Below the pieces are notes generated by a model. That model was not told the DNA's origin. It saw only the letters and a list, made by a program, of their open reading frames with translations, and ran no database searches. From positions 498,246 to 562,245 of the forward strand of contig NZ_MAYT01000012.1 in assembly GCF_001685015.1 (NCBI RefSeq): a DNA stretch of 64,000 nucleotides, in the 5' to 3' direction. Positions within the stretch are counted from its first letter, which is position 1. Each line of letters starts with the position of its first letter. Source of the stretch: Pseudobacillus wudalianchiensis. GTDB lineage: Bacteria > Bacillota > Bacilli > Bacillales > Domibacillaceae. Below, piece by piece: positions 28,583 through 38,454 of the stretch. The position numbers and the translations under genes were made by a program.

Positions 28583-30094
28583 ATGACAAAACACTCAAAG
28601 TTACGGAAGGAAAAGGGAAAGGTTATCTCTTTTTTGCCGACAGGTGAGTATTACTATACAAAAGGGTTAAAAGCGCTGCGAAAGAGAGAATTGCCAAAAG
28701 CGAAAAAGTATTTGTCACGGGCTATGGATTTGGAGCCGATGGAGCCCATGATTGCCTGTCAATTAGCAGTGGTAGAGACAGAACTTGGAAATTTTGAACA
28801 ATCAAATGGCTTGCTGCATTTTGTGTTGGATGATTTAGATCCGCTCATTAGCGAATGCCATTATTTTTTAGCTAATAATTATGCTCATCTCGGTTTATTT
28901 AAAGAAGCATTTAAGCATGCAAAAGCCTATTTAGAGCAGGACGAAACAGGTGAGTTCTCTGAAGATGCCGAGGAGCTGTTAGATTTAATCGAACTCGATA
29001 GTGAGGAAGATTTCGCTGAATTAGAGGAGCAGGATGAGCTAATCGTTTTGCAGGAAGAGGCCCGCTATTTACTTGAAGGAGGCAGTTTCGAAAAGGCGAT
29101 TGATCGTCTAGAAGGATTAATTGCCAAGCATCCGGATTTTTGGCCTGCTCATAACAACCTGGCTCTTGCTCATTTTTATCTTGGTGAGATCGAAAAAGCG
29201 CATCAAGTGTTGGAGAACGTGCTAGAAAAGAATCCCGGAAATTTGCATGCTTTATGCAACTTAGCCGTGTTTTTCTTTTATGAAAAACAATATGGTCTGC
29301 TGAGACAGTTGGTAGATCTACTGCGGAAGACGTATCCGCTGTTGCCAGAACAGCAATTTAAGCTCGGTGTTACATTTGCTTTAATCGGCCAGTATGAAGA
29401 TGCTTATCGCTGGTTGAAGAAGCTCCATAAAAGTGGTTTTGAAGGCGAGCCGGCTTTTTATTATTGGCTTTCGCATTCAGCTTATTTTTCTGGCCGGCAG
29501 GAAGCGGCAGAGAAGGCTTGGAAGCAAATGTTGCGAATAAGCCCGGAGAAAGCAGGTCAAGAGCCGTGGGCGACTAAAAAAACAGAGCATCTGGGCCATG
29601 AACATCAGCCATCTTCTATAGTAAAGAGAATGAATAGTGAATATGAAGAAGAGCGTCTTTTCGGTATCTTCTTGCTTTCTGTCACGGATGATCACAAGAA
29701 GGTAATGGGACATTCTGATTTTTGTGATATTGAAACACTCGCTTTTCGTGAAAAAATCTATTTAGCTGATGTGCTCGGCATGCCAGTAGATACAAAACTG
29801 AAGGAAGAGGCCCGCATCCGGTTAGGCCACGAAACAGCCCTAGCTCTCTACAAAAGATTTCAGCCAATTGGCACGGAGGAAGCCGGCTTATTGATGCTGT
29901 GGTTTACAGTTTTTGGTGAATTGGCTGAGGAACAGACGCGTTTAAAAAACAGTGAGGCCTTTGCCGCGGCTACAGAATATATGTGGCATAAGCTCCGCGG
30001 TGAAAAGAAATCACAGACAAGCCTGGCGGAAAAATATAACCTTTCTCTTTCAACATTGCAAAAGTACATCAAGTATGTACGTGAACGATTATAG
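28583..30094 (+). CDS. yvcD: YvcD-like TPR protein with C-terminal helix-turn-helix
   Basis: 503 residues, rich in tetratricopeptide repeats (about residues 22-90, then 165-310 with FWPAHNNLALAHFYLGEIEKAHQVLENVLEKNPGN). Place between hisI and trxB identifies it with B. subtilis yvcD. The last 30 residues (SLAEKYNLSLSTLQKYIKYVRERL) look like a helix-turn-helix, so DNA or protein binding is possible. Function unknown. Confidence 0.8.
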   Translation: MTKHSKLRKEKGKVISFLPTGEYYYTKGLKALRKRELPKAKKYLSRAMDLEPMEPMIACQLAVVETELGNFEQSNGLLHFVLDDLDPLISECHYFLANNYAHLGLFKEAFKHAKAYLEQDETGEFSEDAEELLDLIELDSEEDFAELEEQDELIVLQEEARYLLEGGSFEKAIDRLEGLIAKHPDFWPAHNNLALAHFYLGEIEKAHQVLENVLEKNPGNLHALCNLAVFFFYEKQYGLLRQLVDLLRKTYPLLPEQQFKLGVTFALIGQYEDAYRWLKKLHKSGFEGEPAFYYWLSHSAYFSGRQEAAEKAWKQMLRISPEKAGQEPWATKKTEHLGHEHQPSSIVKRMNSEYEEERLFGIFLLSVTDDHKKVMGHSDFCDIETLAFREKIYLADVLGMPVDTKLKEEARIRLGHETALALYKRFQPIGTEEAGLLMLWFTVFGELAEEQTRLKNSEAFAAATEYMWHKLRGEKKSQTSLAEKYNLSLSTLQKYIKYVRERL

Positions 30095-30149
30095 TGAGCA
30101 GAAAAATAGACGAAAAGCCCTTAATTGATTAGGATAAAGAGGAGAATAA

Positions 30150-31156
<1,007 letters not shown>

Positions 31157-31256
31157 GTTTAACAGACTGTTAATCGACTCGTAATGAAGCTGAAATAAAA
31201 ATATGGTACATTAATTCAGTAATCTGATACACCCCCTATATTTAATCATATCCCTT

Positions 31257-31342
31257 TTGACGAGGTTGTTCCGATGATCGGCACTGACTTCTGCGGCTTA
31301 CATAGCCGTCTGAATCGCCGCTATGGAATAGCCTCTTTTTTT
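31257..31342 (+). ncRNA. Structured RNA element or branched terminator between trxB and yvcI
   Basis: GAGGTTGTTCC (31262-31272) and GGAATAGCCTC (31325-31335) pair over 11 bp with two G-U wobbles and enclose 52 nt that hold a GC-rich inner stem (GCGGC 31293-31297 with GCCG 31305-31308 or GCCGC 31317-31321). Seven T follow (31336-31342). It may simply end trxB transcription, but it is about 100 bases past the trxB stop and more elaborate than the other terminators here. No known RNA family recognised. Nothing else is seen in the 390-base gap except the yvcI promoter. Confidence 0.45.
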
Positions 31343-31445
31343 AGTGTTTCAGTGAGCAGAAAGGTTACGGTATCAATCGTATCCTCGTTTTGTTAGATTA
31401 TCCTTTATTTTCAGAGATGAAATGCTTTCTTGAAGGAACACAGCA

Positions 31446-31475
31446 TTGAGATCAATGGAGTGAACATAGTATAAT
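31446..31475 (+). promoter_or_regulatory. Promoter of the yvcI-rapZ-yvcK-whiA-crh operon
   Basis: TTGAGA (31446-31451), 18-bp spacer, TATAAT (31470-31475). Confidence 0.7.
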
Positions 31476-31546
31476 AATAAGAATGAAAGAAGAGACGAAT
31501 AATCTGGTTTCTTTTGAAGTTCAAGCTTACCCGGAGGTGAAAGAAT

Positions 31547-32005
31547 GTGCAACGTGTAACGAACTGTTTGTTGTTGAAAGACGATAAGGTCCTGCTTCTA
31601 CAAAAGCCTCGCCGCAACTGGTGGGTCGCTCCGGGTGGGAAAATGGAGCCAGGAGAATCGATCCGCGATGCTGTTATCCGTGAATATAGAGAAGAGACGG
31701 GCATTTACTTGCGCCGACCGGCTGTAAAAGGTATTTTTACATTTATTATTAAAGACGGCGATGACATTGTTTCTGAGTGGATGATGTTTACATTTTTTGC
31801 TCAGGAAAGTGATGGTGTATCGATCAAGGAATGTGAAGAAGGCCAGCTGGAATGGCATCCGGTTGAAAAAATAAAAGAACTGCCAATGGCGGAAGGCGAC
31901 CGGCACATTTTAGAATACATGGTACATGGCACCGGGGTCATTTATGGAGCTTTTACATATACGCCTGATTTTAAGCTGCTTTCCTACCGGCTTGATCCGA
32001 ACTAA
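31547..32005 (+). CDS. yvcI: Nudix hydrolase YvcI
   Basis: 152 residues with a complete Nudix box, GKMEPGESIRDAVIREYREETGI (about 32-54). Family members hydrolyse nucleoside diphosphates linked to X; B. subtilis YvcI precedes rapZ as here. Starts at GTG 31547, eight bases behind GGAGGTG; the nearby ATG 31544 is in a frame that stops at once. Confidence 0.9.
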   Translation: MQRVTNCLLLKDDKVLLLQKPRRNWWVAPGGKMEPGESIRDAVIREYREETGIYLRRPAVKGIFTFIIKDGDDIVSEWMMFTFFAQESDGVSIKECEEGQLEWHPVEKIKELPMAEGDRHILEYMVHGTGVIYGAFTYTPDFKLLSYRLDPN

Positions 32006-32066
32006 TAGAAGAATGTATGCCAAGAAAGAGCAGACATAACCGCTAGAAGAGAGAGGAGAAATGTGA

Positions 32067-32960
32067 ATGAGCAATAAAGCGGGAAATGAAATGCGACTAG
32101 TTATCATTACGGGAATGTCCGGGGCGGGGAAAACAGTAGCTATTCAAAGCTTTGAAGATCTCGGATTTTACTGTGTTGATAATTTGCCGCCAACGCTGCT
32201 TCCTAAATTTTTAGAGCTAATGAAAGACTCCGGCAACCAAATGAACAAAGTAGCGGTCGTTATGGATATGCGCGGACGGGAATTTTTTGACCATCTTTTC
32301 CAAGCGCTAGATGAAGCCGCTGAGATGTCCTGGGTTGTCCCTAAGTTGTTATTTTTGGATGCTGAGGATTCTGTATTGGTGCGTCGTTACAAAGAAACGC
32401 GGCGCTCTCATCCACTGTCACCGACGGGACTTCCGCTAGATGGCATCCAGCAGGAGCGCGCTCTTTTAGAAGACTTAAAAGGCCGGGCTCACATTACTTA
32501 TAATACCTCTTCCATGAAACCAAAGGAATTACGTGAGAAAATCTTAAGTGAGTTTTCTCTTAATAAGAAATCTGTTTTTACTGTAAATGTGATGTCCTTC
32601 GGCTTTAAATATGGTCTGCCGATTGATGCCGATCTTGTTTTTGATGTTCGTTTTTTGCCTAACCCGCACTACATCGATCATTTGCGTCCACATACCGGAC
32701 TTGAAGAAGATGTATCCAGCTACGTGCTGAAATGGAACGATACTCAAAAGTTCCTTGAAAAAGTCATTGATTTGCTTTCCTTTATGCTGCCCCATTACAA
32801 GATGGAAGGCAAGTCGCAGCTTGTCATAGCCATTGGATGCACAGGCGGCCAGCATCGTTCTGTCGCTTTAGCTGAGTATCTTGGTCATTATTTTGCTAAT
32901 GATTATCAAACTCGGATTACTCATCGGGATATTAATAAAAGAACGGTTCAAAAAATATGA
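32067..32960 (+). CDS. rapZ: RNase adapter / nucleotide-binding protein RapZ (YvcJ)
   Basis: 297 residues with Walker A GMSGAGKT (16-23), Walker B-like [10 protein letters not shown] and the C-terminal domain signature [20 protein letters not shown]. coli RapZ binds GlmZ/GlmY RNA; the B. subtilis protein YvcJ binds nucleotides and affects competence. Overlaps yvcK by four bases. Confidence 0.95.
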   Translation: MSNKAGNEMRLVIITGMSGAGKTVAIQSFEDLGFYCVDNLPPTLLPKFLELMKDSGNQMNKVAVVMDMRGREFFDHLFQALDEAAEMSWVVPKLLFLDAEDSVLVRRYKETRRSHPLSPTGLPLDGIQQERALLEDLKGRAHITYNTSSMKPKELREKILSEFSLNKKSVFTVNVMSFGFKYGLPIDADLVFDVRFLPNPHYIDHLRPHTGLEEDVSSYVLKWNDTQKFLEKVIDLLSFMLPHYKMEGKSQLVIAIGCTGGQHRSVALAEYLGHYFANDYQTRITHRDINKRTVQKI

Positions 32961-33922
32961 GAACGAAACAAGAAAAGAGAGTCGTCATTATTGGCGGTGG
33001 AACCGGGCTGTCCGTTCTTTTACGCGGTTTGAAAAAGCATCCCGTCGATTTAACGGCTATCGTTACGGTAGCGGATGATGGCGGCAGCTCTGGACGGCTG
33101 CGTGATGAGTTGAATATTCCTCCTCCAGGAGACATACGCAATGTGCTGGCGGCTCTGTCAGATGTCGAGCCGCTTGTGGAAACGTTATTTCAGCATCGTT
33201 TCAGTACGAAGAATGAATTATCAGGGCATTCACTCGGAAACTTGATGATTGCGGCGTTAACATCCATTACCGGGGATTTCGTTCATGCTGTACAGGAAAT
33301 GAGCAAAGTATTGAATGTACGCGGCAAAGTCTTGCCAGCAGCGAATCAAAGCGTTGTGCTCCACGCAGAAATGGAAGATGGTACGATTGTGTCAGGTGAA
33401 TCGAAAATTCCGTATTCCGGCAAGCGGATTAAGCGGGTATTTTTAACGCCTGAGAATATTCAGCCTTTGCCTGAAACCATTCGGGCCATTAGAGAGGCCG
33501 ACTTAATTGTCGTCGGTCCTGGCAGCTTATACACAAGCATTTTACCTAATTTGCTCGTTCCGCAAATTGGAGAAGAAGTTTGCCGTTCAGCTGCAAAGAA
33601 AGTCTATATTTGCAATTTAATGACACAGGCTGGTGAAACGCTTGATTTTACAGCGAGTGATCATGTAAAAGCCATTTATGATCATATGTCCTGTGCTTTT
33701 ATTGATACGATCTTAGTTAACAATGAGCCGATCCCGGAGCACATTCAGGAGAAATACAAAGAAGAAATGGCTAAGCCAGTCTTTTATGATGTGGATTTAT
33801 TAAAATCGCTCGGATTGAACGTAATTTTCGATGAAATTGCGATTCGAGAAGGCGGTGTCATTCGTCATAACACAAACAAAGTCTCTGAGATACTTTATCA
33901 GCTTATTCGGGATAAAAAATAA
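32957..33922 (+). CDS. yvcK: Gluconeogenesis factor YvcK (CofD-like, UDP-sugar binding)
   Basis: 321 residues with the CofD/YvcK nucleotide-binding loop [16 protein letters not shown] (11-26), [12 protein letters not shown] and [12 protein letters not shown]. In B. subtilis it is needed for growth on gluconeogenic substrates and for cell shape. The order rapZ-yvcK-whiA is a conserved cluster. Confidence 0.96.
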   Translation: MRTKQEKRVVIIGGGTGLSVLLRGLKKHPVDLTAIVTVADDGGSSGRLRDELNIPPPGDIRNVLAALSDVEPLVETLFQHRFSTKNELSGHSLGNLMIAALTSITGDFVHAVQEMSKVLNVRGKVLPAANQSVVLHAEMEDGTIVSGESKIPYSGKRIKRVFLTPENIQPLPETIRAIREADLIVVGPGSLYTSILPNLLVPQIGEEVCRSAAKKVYICNLMTQAGETLDFTASDHVKAIYDHMSCAFIDTILVNNEPIPEHIQEKYKEEMAKPVFYDVDLLKSLGLNVIFDEIAIREGGVIRHNTNKVSEILYQLIRDKK

Positions 33923-33941
33923 ATGGAAGAAGGTGGCGTAG

Positions 33942-34889
33942 GTGTCATTTGCTTCTGAAACAAAGAAAGAACTAACGATGCTTGAGGTGAAAGATTGCTG
34001 TGCCAAAGCCGAGCTTTCGGCACTCATTCGTATGAATGGCTCTCTTTCTTTCTCCAATCGTCTCCTTGTTGTCAATATTCAGACAGAAAACGCAGCGATT
34101 GCCAGGAGAATTTATGTACTATTAAAGAAAAACTATGAGGTAGAAGTAGAATTACTGGTGCGCAAGAAAATGAGATTGAAAAAAAATAATATCTATATCG
34201 TGCGTTTGAAAGAAAGGGCACGCGAGATTCTTGAGGATTTAGCGATTATTGAAAATTCATTTTCTTTCGTTCATAATATATCTTCTTCTTTAATTGAAAA
34301 AAAATGCTGTCGGCGTTCTTATCTTCGCGGAGCATTTTTAGCAGGTGGATCCGTTAATAATCCAGAAACATCTTCCTACCATTTGGAGATTTTTTCGCTT
34401 TATAAAGAGCATAATGATGCCTTGTGCGAACTAATGAACAGCTTTGACTTAAATAGTAAAACACTTGAACGTAAAAAAGGGTTTATCACTTATTTAAAGG
34501 AAGCTGAAAAAATTACGGAGTTTCTTAACGTTGTGGGAGCCCATAGCGCCTTGCTTCGCTTCGAGGATGTCCGTATCGTAAGAGATATGCGCAACTCTGT
34601 TAATCGTCTTGTCAATTGTGAAACGGCTAACTTAAATAAAACAATTGGTGCGGCTCTGCGCCAAGTAGAAAATATCCGTTTTATTGAGGCATCTGTCGGT
34701 TTAGATATATTACCTGATAAATTACGTGAAATTGCAGAATTGCGCGTAGCTCACCAAGATGTTACCTTGAAAGAGCTTTGTGAAATGGTTTCAGGCTCAG
34801 CTATTAGTAAATCTGGCATTAATCACCGGCTCCGCAAAATTGATGAAATTGCTGAAAAACTTCGGGCTAGTGAACCAATAAATAAATAA
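33942..34889 (+). CDS. whiA: DNA-binding protein WhiA
   Basis: 315 residues: N-terminal degenerate LAGLIDADG-type fold ([29 protein letters not shown], about 125-155) and C-terminal helix-turn-helix ([25 protein letters not shown], about 272-300). Sporulation regulator in actinomycetes; in B. subtilis it affects cell division and nucleoid. GTG start at 33942 behind AAGGTGG. Confidence 0.96.
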   Translation: MSFASETKKELTMLEVKDCCAKAELSALIRMNGSLSFSNRLLVVNIQTENAAIARRIYVLLKKNYEVEVELLVRKKMRLKKNNIYIVRLKERAREILEDLAIIENSFSFVHNISSSLIEKKCCRRSYLRGAFLAGGSVNNPETSSYHLEIFSLYKEHNDALCELMNSFDLNSKTLERKKGFITYLKEAEKITEFLNVVGAHSALLRFEDVRIVRDMRNSVNRLVNCETANLNKTIGAALRQVENIRFIEASVGLDILPDKLREIAELRVAHQDVTLKELCEMVSGSAISKSGINHRLRKIDEIAEKLRASEPINK

Positions 34890-34906
34890 TGAAAGAGGAG
34901 AGAACC

Positions 34907-35170
34907 ATGATTGAAAAAACAACGGAAGTTCAATTAAAAACAGGACTGCAAGCTCGTCCAGCTGCTTTATTTGTTCAGGAGGCAAATCGTTTTGCTTCAG
35001 AAATTCACCTTGAAAAAGAAGGAAAAAAAGTCAATGCCAAGAGTATTATGGGCATTATGAGCTTGGCGATTAATCGCGGCTGTACGGTTACTTTATCAAT
35101 TGATGGCCGTGATGAAGAAGAAGCGATGAACACACTACTTGAGTTTGTTGAAAAAGAAGGCAACTATTGA
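34907..35170 (+). CDS. crh: Catabolite repression HPr-like protein Crh
   Basis: 87 residues, HPr fold. Residue 15 is Gln (TGLQARPAALF), so it cannot take phosphate from enzyme I, while Ser46 (NAKSIMGIMSL) for HPrK is kept; this is the hallmark of Crh as against HPr. Ser46-phosphorylated Crh is a corepressor of CcpA. The frame opens at 34889, but GAGGAG lies before ATG 34907, which gives the exact Gln15/Ser46 numbering. Confidence 0.97.
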   Translation: MIEKTTEVQLKTGLQARPAALFVQEANRFASEIHLEKEGKKVNAKSIMGIMSLAINRGCTVTLSIDGRDEEEAMNTLLEFVEKEGNY

Positions 35171-35248
35171 AAACGACGGGCGATGTGCAACGTTTTTGCT
35201 GTATGGCTGTACAAAGCCCGATATTCCTTACATACTATCTATAAAAGT

Positions 35249-35300
35249 AAAAGGGCTGCTCCAGAACCAGCGATGTGCTGGCTATAGAACAGCCCTTTTC
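35249..35300. terminator. Bidirectional terminator between crh and clpP
   Basis: AAAAGGGCTG and CAGCCCTTTT outer stem with an inner CCAGC/GCTGG stem; serves both convergent genes. Confidence 0.88.
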
Positions 35301-35304
35301 AATT

Positions 35305-35901
35305 TTATTTCTCAGGTAGTTCGTTGCGTGTTAAGATTTTGTCAATTAATCCGTATTCAAGTGCGCGCTCAGCCGTCATAAAGTTATCGCGGTCTGTATC
35401 TCTTGCGATTACTTCAAGTGGCTGTCCTGTACGATCAGCTAAAATTTGATTTAACTTGTCACGCAAGAAGAGAATGCGCTTCGCAGCAATTTCAATTTCT
35501 GTTGCTTGTCCTTGAGCCCCTCCAAGCGGCTGATGGATCATGACCTCACTGTTTGGCAAAGCATAGCGTTTGCCTTTCGCACCAGCTGCGAGCAAGAAAG
35601 CCCCCATAGAAGCTGCCATACCGATACAGATTGTCTGTACATCTGGCTTGATAAACTGGATTGTATCGTAGATCGCCATACCAGCTGTAATGCTTCCGCC
35701 TGGGCTGTTAATGTAGATGGAGATATCTTTTTCGGGATTTTCCGCTTCAAGGAATAACAATTGTGACACGATGGAATTGGCTACATTGTCATCAATTCCG
35801 CTTCCAAGCATAATAATGCGGTCTTTTAACAAGCGTGAGTAAATGTCATAAGCACGCTCTCCGCGATTTGTTTGTTCAATAACTGTAGGGATTAAATTCA
35901 T
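35305..35901 (-). CDS. clpP: ATP-dependent Clp protease proteolytic subunit
   Basis: 198 residues, serine protease forming the tetradecameric barrel used by ClpX, ClpC and ClpE. Catalytic triad Ser98 (GMAASMGAF), His123 (MIHQPLGG), Asp172 intact. Ribosome site AGGAGG-type (complement of CTTTCCTCCTC). Controlled by CtsR (see 35951-35980). Confidence 0.98.
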   Translation of the reverse strand: MNLIPTVIEQTNRGERAYDIYSRLLKDRIIMLGSGIDDNVANSIVSQLLFLEAENPEKDISIYINSPGGSITAGMAIYDTIQFIKPDVQTICIGMAASMGAFLLAAGAKGKRYALPNSEVMIHQPLGGAQGQATEIEIAAKRILFLRDKLNQILADRTGQPLEVIARDTDRDNFMTAERALEYGLIDKILTRNELPEK

Positions 35902-35950
35902 TTTCTTTCCTCCTCAAAAATGAAATAGTTAGAAACTCTTATGTAGTAGT

Positions 35951-35980
35951 ATCATACATTGATGGTCAATAAAGGTCAAA
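35951..35980 (-). promoter_or_regulatory. clpP promoter with CtsR operator
   Basis: On the minus strand TTGACC (35979-35974), 17-bp spacer, TATGAT (35956-35951). On the plus strand GGTCAAT-AAA-GGTCAAA (35964-35980) is a CtsR heptad direct repeat with one mismatch to RGTCAAA-NAN-RGTCAAA and covers the -35 box, so CtsR would block polymerase until heat shock. Confidence 0.9.
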
Positions 35981-36150
35981 TAATATGGCTTATATGGAAA
36001 ATGATTCTTCTTCATAGATTTCTATTATACCCACTTGAATTCCTGCTAAACCCGCAAGAAAAGCAAGCAAGCTCACTTTTGTGAAAAATTTTCAAATAAT
36101 GATTGCATTTATGCGAGTTTTCCGCTATAATTTTGAAATGTACTGATTAA

Positions 36151-36222
36151 GCCCTCGTGGTGCAACGGATAGCACGTGAGATTCCGGTTCTTAAGATGTG
36201 GGTTCGATTCCTGCCGAGGGCG
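36151..36222 (+). tRNA. tRNA-Arg (anticodon CCG)
   Basis: Acceptor GCCCTCG pairs with CGAGGGC; D arm GTGC/GCAC; anticodon stem TGAGA/TCTTA with loop TTCCGGT, anticodon CCG reading CGG; T arm GTGGG-TTCGATT-CCTGC. 72 nt, CCA not encoded. Stands alone and is followed by a terminator. Confidence 0.95.
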
Positions 36223-36238
36223 TATGAAAAACGCTGCT

Positions 36239-36283
36239 CCATAGTATTTGTAACTTTTAGTTACATGCTATGGGGTTTTTTTA
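36239..36283 (+). terminator. Terminator of tRNA-Arg
   Basis: CTCCATAG..TGTAAC / GTTACA..CTATGGGG long stem followed by seven T. Confidence 0.88.
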
Positions 36284-36696
36284 TCTTCAGTAAGTATTCA
36301 AGGCAGCCCTCAGCAGGGAAAGCAATTTTGAATGCATGCTTCTCCATTATGGCCGATTGAGAGGACAATCAAACAGAAATATTCAAATAGAACGAGGGCA
36401 GTGCTTCCTCTATAAATCCGTTATTTCCTTTCTTTGAATTTACTAACCAGTATATAATTTGTATTTTTATTATAGAACTTCCAGGCTGCTAGTTTTCTCT
36501 TTATAAAATTTCAAGGTTTTTTCTTTTTGTTGTTCTTAACGAGTTCAGCGGTTAGAAACCGCAATATAATGACGATTTGCCTATAAGCTCTGTTATTATT
36601 TTCCTACCCTGCCTAATATAATGAGTGAAAAATTCTAAATTTTCATTCTCAAATTTTGATCCTGTTGTATAATAGAGTAGGAAGGGGGAGAGGAAC
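36284..36696. other. AT-rich non-coding stretch before sigL
   Basis: No gene is supported. It contains a 6-bp GCGGTT/AACCGC hairpin (36548-36562) without T-run, and near the end TATAAT (36669-36674) with a weak -35 (TTCTCA) 17 bp upstream, probably the sigL promoter. Confidence 0.5.
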
Positions 36697-38037
36697 TTGA
36701 GTATGCATTTGAAGCCCGGACTTTGGCAGCAGCAAACGATGAAACTCGCGATGACCCAGGAATTAACACAAGCAATTGCTTTGCTGCAATACTCTGCCCA
36801 GGAGTTAACCGAATTTTTAGAAGCAAAGACAATGGAAAATCCATTTATCCAATTGGAAGTATCGGAAATGAAAGCGCTTCAGTCAAAGGAGAAAGCGAGC
36901 ACCCGCAAAGGGAGAATCGAGAAAAAGGATGATAAAAACTGGGTTGAGCATATAGCTGATCACTCCCAGACACTTACAGATTATTTAAGGATGCAGCTTT
37001 CACTCGTCCAGATGAGTGCTGAACAAAGACGAATCCTTGATTTTTTATTATATAATATGGACGAAAACGGCTACATGTCGATAACGGTGGAAGAAACTTC
37101 TCAGATGTGCCGCTGTCAAGAAGAAACAGTAGCAGAGGTTCTTCAATTTATTCGTGAATTAGAACCCGCTGGCGTCGGTGCAATCAATTTGCAAGATTGT
37201 CTGCTGTTGCAGCTTGAACGAATGGAAGACGTTCCAACGATCGTACCGGATATTATTCAGCATTATTTTGTTGAATTTGCTGAGAAAAATTGGCGTGTCG
37301 TCGCTAAAAAGCTAGGTGTGGATGTAAAAGAAATTCAAGAAGCAGCTGATTTTATTCAAAAGCTAAATCCGAAGCCCGGCTCTCGTTTTCATTATGAACA
37401 ACCGACGTATGTTCGTCCGGATTTGACTGTGATTCTAAAAAACGATTCAATTGAAGTGCACTTGCTTGAAGATGAGATGCCGAAAATCGTTTTTCAAAAA
37501 GACTATTTTGATGAACTAGCCAGTCACAAGGATGACCAGCTAAAAGAATTTATGAAAGATAAGCATAAAGATTATCTCTGGTTATTGAAGAGTCTAGAGC
37601 AACGCAAAAGAACGATTCAGCGTGTTGGATTAAAGATTGTTGAAAAACAAAAAGACTTTTTCTTCTACGGCCCGAGCCGTCTGCAGCCGCTGACTATGAA
37701 GGAGATTGCGGATGAGCTGGAGATTCATGAATCGACGGTCAGCCGGGCGGTACGCGGAAAATATATGCAGACACCTTATGGTACTTATGAGTTAAAGACG
37801 TTTTTCCCTGCAGGTCTATCGGGAGGGGGAGGAACAGAAGAGACGGCCTCTGCCGCTCAGGTAAAATCAAAAATTACCGAACTTGTTAATGGAGAAGATA
37901 AGAAAAAGCCGCTTTCCGATCAGGAAATTAGCAATCTTCTAAAGGAAGAAGGCTGGAAGGTATCTAGAAGAACGGTGGCTAAGTATCGTGATCAGCTCTT
38001 TATTCCTTCTTCTTCTAAAAGAAAAAGATATGATTGA
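36697..38037 (+). CDS. rpoN: RNA polymerase sigma-54 factor (SigL)
   Basis: 446 residues: Gln-rich region I (LWQQQTMKLAMTQELTQAIALLQYSAQEL), core-binding region (about 95-290), helix-turn-helix (ADELEIHESTVSRAVRGKYMQTPYGTYELKTFF) and the RpoN box SRRTVAKYRDQL (RRTVAKYR 424-431). Named sigL in B. subtilis, where it serves levanase, arginine, acetoin and branched amino acid catabolic genes. TTG 36697 or ATG 36703 are both possible starts behind GGGGGAGAGG. Confidence 0.96.
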   Translation: MSMHLKPGLWQQQTMKLAMTQELTQAIALLQYSAQELTEFLEAKTMENPFIQLEVSEMKALQSKEKASTRKGRIEKKDDKNWVEHIADHSQTLTDYLRMQLSLVQMSAEQRRILDFLLYNMDENGYMSITVEETSQMCRCQEETVAEVLQFIRELEPAGVGAINLQDCLLLQLERMEDVPTIVPDIIQHYFVEFAEKNWRVVAKKLGVDVKEIQEAADFIQKLNPKPGSRFHYEQPTYVRPDLTVILKNDSIEVHLLEDEMPKIVFQKDYFDELASHKDDQLKEFMKDKHKDYLWLLKSLEQRKRTIQRVGLKIVEKQKDFFFYGPSRLQPLTMKEIADELEIHESTVSRAVRGKYMQTPYGTYELKTFFPAGLSGGGGTEETASAAQVKSKITELVNGEDKKKPLSDQEISNLLKEEGWKVSRRTVAKYRDQLFIPSSSKRKRYD

Positions 38038-38055
38038 GAATTGAGGAACGAATGA

Positions 38056-38292
38056 ATGAAAGAAGTTTATTTTTATACACGAGCTCAATGCTCCCTTTGT
38101 GAAGAGGCAAAGCGCACGTTAGAGCTTGTTCAAGAAGAAGTAGCATTTCATATTCATGAAATCAACATTGATGAAAGTGACGAGTTGACGGAGAAATATG
38201 GATTGATGATTCCAGTCGTTGAAATGGATGAAGAAATAATTCAGTTTGGACACGTAGATTATCCAACCATTAAAATGAAATTGGATTCCTAG
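38056..38292 (+). CDS. Glutaredoxin-like thioredoxin-fold protein
   Basis: 78 residues with CSLC (Cys12, Cys15) and the cis-Pro region GLMIPVVEMD; the DUF836/glutaredoxin-2-like type often found between rpoN and cggR in bacilli. It follows sigL by 18 bases. Physiological partner unknown. Confidence 0.8.
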   Translation: MKEVYFYTRAQCSLCEEAKRTLELVQEEVAFHIHEINIDESDELTEKYGLMIPVVEMDEEIIQFGHVDYPTIKMKLDS

Positions 38293-38346
38293 ACTTGTCG
38301 AAGTATTCCATTAGGAAAAATTCATATCGATTGCTTTTCATTATTC

Positions 38347-38388
38347 TCCCTGTTAAAATGATTTTTGTAACAGGGATTTATTTTTTTA
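38347..38388 (+). terminator. Terminator before cggR
   Basis: TCCCTGTT / AACAGGGA stem with a 15-nt loop followed by TTTATTTTTTT. Confidence 0.85.
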
Positions 38389-38395
38389 GATTAAG

Positions 38396-38433
38396 TGGGA
38401 CGCGTTTTTTAAAATAGGGACAAAAAATGACCC
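38396..38433 (+). promoter_or_regulatory. CggR operator
   Basis: GGGAC occurs at 38397 and again 20 bases later at 38417; the second is followed by N6-TGAC. B. subtilis CggR binds CGGGAC-N6-TGTC-N4-CGGGAC-N6-TGTC with the same 20-base period. The first half here lacks a clear TGTC. Fructose-1,6-bisphosphate would release CggR. Confidence 0.65.
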
Positions 38434-38454
38434 TTTGCAAATGAGGGATTTTAG

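Noticed and set aside
36157-36360. ORF of 67 codons
   Set aside because: It starts inside tRNA-Arg and crosses its terminator.
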